From positions 62,001 through 126,000 of the forward strand of contig CAJTLC010000006.1 of assembly GCA_910576995.1 (NCBI GenBank): DNA of 64,000 nt. The letters are read 5' to 3'. The notes beneath the pieces are model-generated. The model had not been told where the DNA came from. It saw only the letters and a list, made by a program, of their open reading frames with translations, and did not search any database. Numbering within the stretch: the first letter of the stretch is position 1; each line of letters opens with the position of its first letter. Positions 49,897-57,626 of this stretch are shown in pieces. This stretch comes from an uncultured Ruminococcus sp. GTDB lineage: Bacteria > Bacillota > Clostridia > Oscillospirales > Ruminococcaceae. The translations under genes and the position numbers were made by a program.

Positions 49897-50262
49897 TTAT
49901 CTCTTCTCTTTGTATGCATACCCGAAATTGATCGGAGGCGCAGTTACAGAAATATACACAAATTCCGTATCTCCGTCATTCATAAGCCCATGAACGTCCA
50001 TATCGGCAAATCTCACTACATCGCCTGCTTTAAATTCTTTCTCCCGATCGTCTGCCAAAAGGAGTTTTCCAGTGCCTTTTGTTGCATACCATATCTGTTC
50101 GGAAGCGTCATGCGTATGCCTTGGCTGACTTGCTCATACCTCAAGATGCATTTCTGTAATTGTCACTCTTTCGCTTGCAGAGTTTTCCGGATTTAAAAGC
50201 TGCCTTGATACAACTCCCGGATTTGCCAGTTCTTTTATGTTTTCACAGTCTATGAATTCCAC
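49897..50262 (-). pseudogene. Cupin-domain gene interrupted by an in-frame TGA
   Basis: One frame runs from a GTG at 50262 (GGAGGTATGCAAGC before it) to a TAA at 49897 and encodes a complete small cupin (121 codons): start MEFIDCENIKEL, then EMHLEV, a TGA at 50136-50134, then ASQPRHTHDASEQIWYATKG (metal-binding His pair) and MNDGDTEFVYISVTAPP. In relatives a Gly is usual at the TGA place (GASxPRHxH), so a GGA-to-TGA change explains it. No restart codon is close. Probably a recent pseudogene or sequencing error. Confidence 0.8.
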
Positions 50263-50319
50263 GCTTGCATACCTCCGTATCATTCTTTTAACGATTACTT
50301 TTCAGTTTATTAAATGCAT

Positions 50320-50901
50320 TCAGAATTTAGATGTACATGAAACAACTATTTCATTAACTCCTTCTTCATACGAATTTGGTTCGCCGTATCCCCAAAGGTT
50401 AACTCCATAAATTGCCCACAACTGCTTTTTATCATCCAGCCACTTATATTCCTCACATACGTTCAATTCCAAATTTTCGTCAGAGAGTTCTCCCTCGCCG
50501 TACCACTCCGAAAGAGTTTCTGTTATTTTATCATAAGCAGCTTTTAATTCTTCCTTAGAATATGGATAAACAGGAGCTTCAAAACTGCCATCATTTCCAA
50601 AATGATATCCAAATGTAACAAGCTTGTCTGTCTGCGATTCGAATTCAAAAAACATATATCCTTTTAAATCCGTATTAAACACTTCATCGTCATTTAATAT
50701 ATAATCATACTCGATCGTATTTTTCCATGATTCCTCAATACAATTATCATATTCCTTGCCAACGATAGCAAATACTTCTTCTGATGTCATATCAACATCT
50801 ATATCAGGAATGATCGATTTGCTTTTCGGCTTCGATTCGCAGCCGACTGCAAGCATTCCAAATAATAATATGCCGATAATACAATATGCCGTTTTTTTCA
50901 T
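50320..50901 (-). CDS. Lipoprotein of unknown function
   Basis: 193 residues. Lipobox LAVGC at ~17-21 after a short hydrophobic helix. The mature part (DVDMTSEEVFAIVGKEYDNC, MFFEFESQTDKLVTFGYHFG, WLDDKKQLWAIYGVNLWG) looks like an alpha/beta domain with an SmpA/BLIP-like beginning. Extracytoplasmic; no known partner. Lies within the his cluster. Confidence 0.8.
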   Translation of the reverse strand: MKKTAYCIIGILLFGMLAVGCESKPKSKSIIPDIDVDMTSEEVFAIVGKEYDNCIEESWKNTIEYDYILNDDEVFNTDLKGYMFFEFESQTDKLVTFGYHFGNDGSFEAPVYPYSKEELKAAYDKITETLSEWYGEGELSDENLELNVCEEYKWLDDKKQLWAIYGVNLWGYGEPNSYEEGVNEIVVSCTSKF

Positions 50902-50951
50902 ATTTTAATCCTCCTAATTACACGACGTTAAATATTATTCTGAAATCATAT

Positions 50952-51410
50952 TTAAAGTTGTTTTTTCATAATGTCATAACATAAATAATCATTGTTTTCA
51001 GTTTTAATAGTATGATATTCACATTCTATATAACCTCTTTTTTGATAAAGTGCCTTTGCACAAAGAGAAGCATCAATTATGATTTCATCATAAATTTTGG
51101 CAATTGTACACTCGGCAAAATCTAATAATTCTTTACCGTATCCATTGCCCTGATAGTTTGGCAGTACAAACAAGCGGAATATCTCATTATTCCTAATTGT
51201 GACAGTTCCCACGGCAATTTGTTCAGAATTATAACACAAAAAAACACAATTTTCAGAAATATCATTTTTAATATTAACGGCATTGTGATGATTCAGAAAA
51301 AAATTTACAGCTCCGATCGGATAATAATGCGGATAGATTTCATTAATTGTTATATGAGTAATTTCTTTAACAATATCAAAATCAGATTTACCTGCCAATC
51401 TTATACTCAT
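50952..51410 (-). CDS. GNAT family N-acetyltransferase
   Basis: 152 residues. FVLPNYQGNGYGKELLDFAE is the acetyl-CoA loop, ALYQKRGYIECEYH the end motif. A/T-rich codon use (many ATA, AAT) compared with the his genes on both sides suggests a different history. Substrate unknown. Confidence 0.88.
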   Translation of the reverse strand: MSIRLAGKSDFDIVKEITHITINEIYPHYYPIGAVNFFLNHHNAVNIKNDISENCVFLCYNSEQIAVGTVTIRNNEIFRLFVLPNYQGNGYGKELLDFAECTIAKIYDEIIIDASLCAKALYQKRGYIECEYHTIKTENNDYLCYDIMKKQL

Positions 51411-51438
51411 TATGACCTCCTATAAACTATGACAAGCT

Positions 51439-52176
51439 CTAATTATCATTGCTTCCCTCTGCATATTCAACAGCTTCACGAAGATCAAGCGTACCCTTAT
51501 AAATAGATTTACCGCAAATTGTGCCGTACAGCCCCATTTCCTTGCAGGCAACAATATCAGCCATTGTGTGAACGCCGCCGCTTGCTACGATATTAGCTCT
51601 GCCGACAGTGGCGTCGGATAAAGCTTTCAGCTGCTCCGTATTCACTCCGCTAAGCGTGCCGTCTTTGGAAATATCGGTAAAAATAAAATATTTAACTCCG
51701 ACAGAGATCATCTTCTCCGCCAACTCGATATAGCCGACGTTTGAAGTTTTAAGCCAGCCCTCGGTCGCAACCATGCCGTTGACCGCGTCGATTCCGACAA
51801 CGATCTTCTCGCTGCCGAATTTCTCGACCGCGTCGCTTACAAGCTTGGGATCTTTCAGTGCGGCAGAGCCGAGAATCACGCGTGAAATTCCCATATTGAG
51901 GTACTCCCTAATAGTTTCAAGGCTTCTGATTCCGCCGCCGAGTTCAACTTTAAGATTAGTTTTTTCGGCAACATCCGTGTAAATTTTCGTATTGACGGGT
52001 CTGCCCTCTTTTGCGCCGTCCAGATCAACCATGTGTATCCACGACGCGCCGACGGATTCAAAACCCTTTGCAGTTTCGAGATAATCGCTCGCGACTTTCT
52101 CAACCGTGGAAAAATCGCCCTTGAAAAGACGAACGCAATTTCCGTCCTTTATGTCGATTGCAGGAAAAATTATCAT
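51439..52176 (-). CDS. hisA: ProFAR isomerase
   Basis: 245 residues, (beta/alpha)8 barrel: FPAIDIKDGNCVRLFKGDF, VELGGGIRSLETI, VGIDAVNG and DISKDGTLSG are HisA. The start overlaps hisH by four bases. Confidence 0.97.
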   Translation of the reverse strand: MIIFPAIDIKDGNCVRLFKGDFSTVEKVASDYLETAKGFESVGASWIHMVDLDGAKEGRPVNTKIYTDVAEKTNLKVELGGGIRSLETIREYLNMGISRVILGSAALKDPKLVSDAVEKFGSEKIVVGIDAVNGMVATEGWLKTSNVGYIELAEKMISVGVKYFIFTDISKDGTLSGVNTEQLKALSDATVGRANIVASGGVHTMADIVACKEMGLYGTICGKSIYKGTLDLREAVEYAEGSNDN

Positions 52177-52778
52177 ATCAAACCTCCGAAGCTTTTAAGT
52201 ATTTTCAATCCCGTTTCACCGCTTTTTTCGGGGTGGAACTGCGCGCCGTAGACGAATTTACCGTCGTAAACAAGCGCGGGAACTCTTCCGCCGTATTCGC
52301 AGAATGCCGCAATATTCCGATCATCGCAGTGCGCCTTGTAGGAGTGAACAAAATATACAAACTCGTCGTCCCCGACATTTTCAAGAATGGGACAATCATT
52401 TAACTTTTCAAGTTTATTCCAGCCCATGTGAGGGATTATCAGCTCGCTCTCTTCCATTTTGCGCACCGAGCCGCCTATCAGACCGAGACCGTCGCATTCC
52501 TCGAATTCGTAACCCTTTTCGAAGATCAGCTGCATTCCAAGACAAATTCCCAGAAACGGCTTTTTTGCAGCTTCTTCCTTGATAACGCTGATAAGACCGC
52601 TTTTTTTTAGCATTTTCATAGCAGCCGGAAACGCTCCTACTCCCGGAAGAATTACCGCGTCCGCGGCCTTGATTTTGTCAACGTCGGAAACAAGTTCGTT
52701 CTCCAGATTCAAATGATCAAGAGCATTTTTCACGCTGAAAATATTTCCCGCGCCGTAGTCGATTATAGCGATCATCAC
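52173..52778 (-). CDS. hisH: Imidazole glycerol phosphate synthase, glutamine amidotransferase subunit
   Basis: 201 residues. Class I amidotransferase: IDYGAGNIFSVKNAL, nucleophile Cys in FLGICLGMQLIF, and the His/Glu of GAQFHPEKSG. It feeds ammonia to HisF. Overlaps hisB by four bases. Confidence 0.97.
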   Translation of the reverse strand: MMIAIIDYGAGNIFSVKNALDHLNLENELVSDVDKIKAADAVILPGVGAFPAAMKMLKKSGLISVIKEEAAKKPFLGICLGMQLIFEKGYEFEECDGLGLIGGSVRKMEESELIIPHMGWNKLEKLNDCPILENVGDDEFVYFVHSYKAHCDDRNIAAFCEYGGRVPALVYDGKFVYGAQFHPEKSGETGLKILKSFGGLI

Positions 52779-53368
52779 AATACTCCTTTCGTTGAAAGCG
52801 TCGAGCCGTCCCCATTGAATGATACCGCAGTTTTCATGGCGTGTGCGACTGCCTTATAGATCGCTTCCGCCTTGTGGTGATCGTTCGAGCCGTACATCAG
52901 GTTAATGTGCATGGTGATTCCCGAATTAAAGGCAAACGCACGGAAAAATTCCTCCGTCATGCAAAGATCGTAACCGCCGCAGGACTGATTGGTAAATTCG
53001 CAGTTGAACACCAGAAACGGACGATTGCTTATGTCAAGACTGCACATCGCAAGGCTCTCGTCCATCGGGATATAGGACGTTCCGTAGCGTACAATTCCCG
53101 ATTTATCGCCCAATGCGCGATTAAGAGCCTGTCCCAGTGCGATTCCCGTATCTTCGATCGTGTGATGACAATCAACCTCAAGATCGCCCTTTACCTGAAT
53201 CGTCATGCTGATACCGCTATGCTTTGCAAGCGCGGTAAGCATATGATCAAAAAAGCCGATTCCTGTGGAAATATCGGCTTTTCCGCAGCCGTCAAGTTCA
53301 GTCAGGATATAAATATCCGTTTCGCGCGTCGCTCGTGTAACTTCGCCTATTCTAATTTTTTTATCCAT
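52775..53368 (-). CDS. hisB: Imidazoleglycerol-phosphate dehydratase
   Basis: 197 residues: the monofunctional enzyme. GFFDHMLTALAKHSG, CHHTIEDTGIALGQAL and NDHHKAEAIYKAVAHAM carry the manganese-binding histidines. Overlaps hisC by eight bases. Confidence 0.97.
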   Translation of the reverse strand: MDKKIRIGEVTRATRETDIYILTELDGCGKADISTGIGFFDHMLTALAKHSGISMTIQVKGDLEVDCHHTIEDTGIALGQALNRALGDKSGIVRYGTSYIPMDESLAMCSLDISNRPFLVFNCEFTNQSCGGYDLCMTEEFFRAFAFNSGITMHINLMYGSNDHHKAEAIYKAVAHAMKTAVSFNGDGSTLSTKGVL

Positions 53369-54425
53369 TCAGAATTTCCTCCAACGCAGCAAAAAGCTTC
53401 TCCATTTCTTCATCAGTCCCCACGGAAATTCGCAGATAATCGCATATTATCGGCTTATCCCAGTAGCGAACGAAAATTTTGCGCTTTTTTAGTTCATCAA
53501 AAACATATTTCGCCGATTTCTGTTCAGGTTTAGCAAAAATGAAATTGCTGGCAGAATCAGTGAAAGTAAATCCCAACTCGGCAAGTTTTTTCTTGGATTT
53601 TTCACGCGCATCTATTATCTTGACAACTATATCACGGAAATATTCCTCGTTCTTCATGGAAGCCGCTCCGCAGATCTGCGTTATCGTATTCATTGTGTAG
53701 GAATTCACGGAGAATTTCACGTCGTTCATGTATTTAATAAGCTTTTCGCTGCCCATCGCAAAACCGATTCTCATTCCTGCCATAGAACGGGATTTCGAAT
53801 AAGTCTGCACCACTAGAAGATTCTCATATTTTTCAGTAAGCGTCAGACAGCTTTCGCCGCCGAAATCAATATACGCTTCGTCAATGATAACTACTGAATC
53901 AGGATTTTTGCTGACGATATCCTCAATCATCGAAACGCTCTCCAATACTCCCGTTGGCGCATTTGGATTCGGGAAAATAATTCCGCCGTTTTCCTGATAA
54001 TAATCTTCGGGATTGATAGTAAAATCTTTTTTCAATGGACAAGTTTTGTATGGAATCCTATAGACGTCCGCCCAAACATCATAGAAAGAATACGTAATAT
54101 CGGGAAAAAGAATAGGTTTATCGGAATTGAAAAACGTCATGAACGCCATTGCAAGAACGTCGTCCGAACCAACTCCCACGAAAATTTGCGAAGATTTCAA
54201 ACCATAACGCTGCGCGATAGAATCCACGAGAATCTCCGCGTCCGGAGCAGGATAAAGACGCATTTTCGAGATATCGAAATCGTTCAGAAGCTCCTTGACC
54301 TCTGGACACGGAGGATAGGGATTCTCATTCGTATTCAGCTTTACAACGTCCGATTCTTTAGGCTGCTCGCCGGGAACGTAAGGTTCGACTTTGCGAACGG
54401 CGTTCTCCCAATTATTCGCGCTCAT
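53361..54425 (-). CDS. hisC: Histidinol-phosphate aminotransferase
   Basis: 354 residues, class II PLP aminotransferase: KLNTNENPYPP, FVGVGSDDVLAMAF, PNPNAPTG, VIIDEAYIDF and the PLP lysine in SKSRSMAGMRIGF. Overlaps hisD by four bases. Confidence 0.97.
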   Translation of the reverse strand: MSANNWENAVRKVEPYVPGEQPKESDVVKLNTNENPYPPCPEVKELLNDFDISKMRLYPAPDAEILVDSIAQRYGLKSSQIFVGVGSDDVLAMAFMTFFNSDKPILFPDITYSFYDVWADVYRIPYKTCPLKKDFTINPEDYYQENGGIIFPNPNAPTGVLESVSMIEDIVSKNPDSVVIIDEAYIDFGGESCLTLTEKYENLLVVQTYSKSRSMAGMRIGFAMGSEKLIKYMNDVKFSVNSYTMNTITQICGAASMKNEEYFRDIVVKIIDAREKSKKKLAELGFTFTDSASNFIFAKPEQKSAKYVFDELKKRKIFVRYWDKPIICDYLRISVGTDEEMEKLFAALEEILNG

Positions 54426-55723
54426 TCCGATTTCTCCCCTTCAAATCTGACTTTTATTGCATTGGCGTGAGCTGTCAATCCCTCGCGCTCGGCGATCAGC
54501 ACGATATCGTCTTTCGCCTCGCGAAGAGCGTCCTCCGTATAATAAGTGTAGCTCACGCGCTTTGTGAAGCTTGAAACTCCGAGAGGCGAGAAAAATCTCG
54601 CCGTACCGCTTGTCGGAAGAACGTGATTCGGACCTGCATAATAATCTCCCAGCGGCTCGGAAGCGTATTCGCCGAGGAAGATCGAGCCTGCATTGTCGAG
54701 TTTGCCCAGCAATTCCATGGGATTTTCCATGTGAACTTCAAGATGCTCGGGCGCAATGAGATTAGCCAGCGCAACGCACTGCTCACGGCTGTCCGTGATG
54801 ATGATCGCGCCAAAATCGTTCAATGACTTTTCAATTATCTCCTTGCGCGACAGATTAGCTTTCTGACGATCTATTTCAGAAAGCACCTTATCAGCAAGGG
54901 ATTCTTCGGAAGTCACCAGAATCGCCGACGCAAGCGCATCATGTTCCGCCTGAGACATGAGATCAGCCGCAACATAGGCAGAATTGGCAGTTTTATCAGC
55001 AATAACGAGAATTTCACTTGGTCCTGCTATCATATCGATATCAACAACGCCGTAGAGAAGTTTTTTCGCAGTTGCAACAAAAATATTTCCCGGACCGACA
55101 ATTTTATCGCACTTCGGAATCTCTTCCGTACCGTATGCAAGAGCTGCGATAGCCTGCGCTCCGCCAACCATGAAAATTCTGTCAACTCCGCAAATTGAAG
55201 CCGCAGTAAGAATATCTTTATTAGGCGTTCCGTCTTTAAGAGGAGGAGTAACCATGATTATCTCCTCAACCCCTGCAATTTTTGCAGGAATCGCATTCAT
55301 AAGAACGCTTGAAGGATAAGCCGCCGTACCTCCGGGAACATATAAACCTACGCGCTTCAGACCGCGAACTCTCTGTCCCATAATTACGCCGTTATCCTTG
55401 GCATTTATGAAGCCCTGCTCAACCTGACGCGAGTGGAAATCCACGATATTTTCCTGCGCGTTAAGAAGCGCATTTACAAACTCCATGTCCGCTTCTTCAA
55501 GAGCTTCGTTAATTACTTCGCGCGGAACTTCATAGAATTCGGGAAGATTTCCGTCAAATTTTTCAGTATATTTCTTCACAGCTTCATCGCCGTTTTCGCG
55601 AACGTCGTCGATTATTTCCGACACTGTCTCCGCAACTTTTTTGTTAGTCTCGCCTGCGCGCTTGCTAAGCTCCGCAAGAAAATCAAACTCCGCTTTACCG
55701 TCTGCAAAAATTTTCCTCATCAC
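54422..55723 (-). CDS. hisD: Histidinol dehydrogenase
   Basis: 433 residues. GLYVPGGTAAYPSSVLMNAIPAKIAG, VGGAQAIAALAYGTE, DMIAGPSEILVIAD and APEHLEVHM (catalytic Glu-His) match HisD, the zinc enzyme of the last two steps. Overlaps hisG by four bases. Confidence 0.97.
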   Translation of the reverse strand: MMRKIFADGKAEFDFLAELSKRAGETNKKVAETVSEIIDDVRENGDEAVKKYTEKFDGNLPEFYEVPREVINEALEEADMEFVNALLNAQENIVDFHSRQVEQGFINAKDNGVIMGQRVRGLKRVGLYVPGGTAAYPSSVLMNAIPAKIAGVEEIIMVTPPLKDGTPNKDILTAASICGVDRIFMVGGAQAIAALAYGTEEIPKCDKIVGPGNIFVATAKKLLYGVVDIDMIAGPSEILVIADKTANSAYVAADLMSQAEHDALASAILVTSEESLADKVLSEIDRQKANLSRKEIIEKSLNDFGAIIITDSREQCVALANLIAPEHLEVHMENPMELLGKLDNAGSIFLGEYASEPLGDYYAGPNHVLPTSGTARFFSPLGVSSFTKRVSYTYYTEDALREAKDDIVLIAEREGLTAHANAIKVRFEGEKSE

Positions 55724-56349
55724 AAATTCTCCTCTATCAGTTTAATGAGCGTCTCGATCTCTGACTGACGCATTTTAAGACTTACCGTATTTACGATAAG
55801 GCGCGCCGAAATTGGCGCAACGTCCTCGATAACCTCAAGTCCGTTTTCTTTCAGCGTCGTACCTGTTTCAACTATGTCGACGATACCGTCCGCAAGGTTG
55901 AGAAGCGGCGCAAGTTCGACCGAGCCTTCGATCTTGATGATCTCCGTATCCATACCCTTTTTCTCGAAAAAGCTTCTCGCCACATTCGGGTATTTCGTTG
56001 CAATTGTTTTAACGCCGTAACCGCTGTAAAAATCATATCCCTTTTTAGTGGCAAGCGCGAATTTGCAGCGTCCGAAACCAAGATCGACCAGTTCAAAAAA
56101 TTTACCTTTCATCTCCATGATCGTATCCTTGCCAACAACGCCCATATCGCAGACTCCATGCTCCACATATGTGATAACATCATTTGCCTTTGCCAATACA
56201 ACTTCCAGATTTCCATCGGGTACAGGAAGAATCAGCTTTCTGCCCTTTTCTCTTACAGCAGTGCAATCAAATCCGAGTTTCTCCAGAAGTCCGACAGTAT
56301 CTTTTTCAAGTCTGCCTTTTGTAAGCGCGATTCTGATAGGCTTATTCAT
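55720..56349 (-). CDS. hisG: ATP phosphoribosyltransferase, short form
   Basis: 209 residues: the short catalytic subunit, which requires HisZ. IALTKGRLEKDTVGLLEKLG, the DVITYVEHGVCDMGVVGKD block and the phosphate loop DGIVDIVETGTTLKENGL are clear. Overlaps hisZ by one base. Confidence 0.97.
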   Translation of the reverse strand: MNKPIRIALTKGRLEKDTVGLLEKLGFDCTAVREKGRKLILPVPDGNLEVVLAKANDVITYVEHGVCDMGVVGKDTIMEMKGKFFELVDLGFGRCKFALATKKGYDFYSGYGVKTIATKYPNVARSFFEKKGMDTEIIKIEGSVELAPLLNLADGIVDIVETGTTLKENGLEVIEDVAPISARLIVNTVSLKMRQSEIETLIKLIEENL

Positions 56350-57542
56350 TATTCTTCCTCCCCGCTTTCACCATCGACAACAACAACTCTTGCTATCTTT
56401 TTATCCTTGGCATATTCACGAACCGATTCAATATCATCAAACAAAGCGTTTTCAACGATCATCCCCTGTTCGCGCAGTTCTTTCGCCTTTTTTAGCGCCT
56501 CAACTTCGCAGCCCTCTTCCGCGTAAACTATTACGTCCGCGCCTCGTACGGCAGGAAGAATTCCGTTTCTCTCAATAACTTTAGATATCGCGTTTATATT
56601 AACGGCAAATCCGACAGCAGGAATATCATAGCCGAATTCTGCAATAAGCTTATCATATCTTCCGCCCGATATGACCTCGTCTCCGTGACCTTTCAGATAT
56701 CCCTTTATTATCAGCCCTGTGTAATAATCGGTTTTGTTAACTAATCCAAGATCAACTGTAATATTGCCCTCTCCGTTGCAAAGTTCGGCAGCATTTCTAT
56801 AAATTTCACGCAGTTCATCAAGAATGTGCTTAACATTCTCATCGGGAATAAGTTCTTCAGCTTTGTCGAAAACTTCCTCGCCGCCAAACAGCGCAGGCAG
56901 TTTTTTCAGTGCAGCCGTCACGGGAGTGTTTCCGAAAGCGTCGAGGAAATCATTAAGCGCAGGGAAATTTTTGCTCTGTATAAGTTTTCGAATGTGATCT
57001 TTATCTTTATCATCGGCTTCCAGTTTGTCAACAAGCGACCTAAATACGCCGATATGCCCTATTTCAAGGGAAAATTCCATTCCAAATGCGCTGAGTGAAT
57101 CAACGGCTGTCGAAATAACTTCAAGATCAGCCATTTTCATCTGAGAACCGATAAGTTCTATTCCCGCCTGAACCAGTTCGTCGCTTCTGCCTTTGAGAGC
57201 GGATTCGTTGCGGTATACCGTCTGATTATAGCATAATTTCAGCGGCAGAACAGCGTCGCGGAGACGGGTTGCGACCACTCTTGCAATGGGCATCGTAGAA
57301 TCGGGACGCATTACAAGAAGCCTGCCTTTTCCATCGGTAAGCTTGTATAGAGTTTCCTGCGAAAAATAGCGGGTTTTCTGATTAAAGACGTCAAAAAACT
57401 CAACTCCCGGAGTGATCATTTCGCTGTAACCTCTCTTTTTGAACAGATCCAGCAGCGTATTTTCAATATTTCGTCTTATGATACATTCCGCGAAAAGAAG
57501 ATCTTTCGTTCCTTCGGGAGTAATCAGATCATAATTTTTCAT
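56349..57542 (-). CDS. hisZ: ATP phosphoribosyltransferase regulatory subunit
   Basis: 397 residues, a class II HisRS-like protein without the full tRNA-binding module: GTKDLLFAECIIRRNIENTLLDLFKKRGYSEMITPGVEFFDVF, RPDSTMPIARVVATRL, and SGGRYDKLIAEFG near the C-terminal half. It forms the hetero-octamer with short HisG and brings histidine feedback control. First gene of the his operon; AAGGAGGC Shine-Dalgarno. Confidence 0.95.
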   Translation of the reverse strand: MKNYDLITPEGTKDLLFAECIIRRNIENTLLDLFKKRGYSEMITPGVEFFDVFNQKTRYFSQETLYKLTDGKGRLLVMRPDSTMPIARVVATRLRDAVLPLKLCYNQTVYRNESALKGRSDELVQAGIELIGSQMKMADLEVISTAVDSLSAFGMEFSLEIGHIGVFRSLVDKLEADDKDKDHIRKLIQSKNFPALNDFLDAFGNTPVTAALKKLPALFGGEEVFDKAEELIPDENVKHILDELREIYRNAAELCNGEGNITVDLGLVNKTDYYTGLIIKGYLKGHGDEVISGGRYDKLIAEFGYDIPAVGFAVNINAISKVIERNGILPAVRGADVIVYAEEGCEVEALKKAKELREQGMIVENALFDDIESVREYAKDKKIARVVVVDGESGEEE

Positions 57543-57575
57543 AAACAGCCTCCTTATTTTATAGGCAACTTCGCT

Positions 57576-57587
57576 TTAGCGTGCTAA
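57576..57587. promoter_or_regulatory. Operator-like palindrome in the his promoter region
   Basis: TTAGCGTGCTAA: 5-bp half-sites around GT, placed 10-20 bases downstream of the predicted -10. A candidate binding site for a histidine repressor; the regulator is not identified. Confidence 0.45.
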
Positions 57588-57596
57588 CATGATACT

Positions 57597-57625
57597 ATGA
57601 TAGCATAACATCACAATAAAGTCAA
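57597..57625 (-). promoter_or_regulatory. Promoter of the his operon
   Basis: On the minus strand TTGACT (57625-57620), 17-base spacer, TATCAT (57602-57597). It lies between the polC stop and hisZ. Confidence 0.75.
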
Positions 57626-57626
57626 G

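Noticed and set aside
50134..50136. Selenocysteine or TGA reassignment in the cupin gene
   Set aside because: The residue expected there is Gly, not Cys/Sec, no SECIS-like hairpin was seen just downstream, and other genes in the window use TGA as a normal stop.
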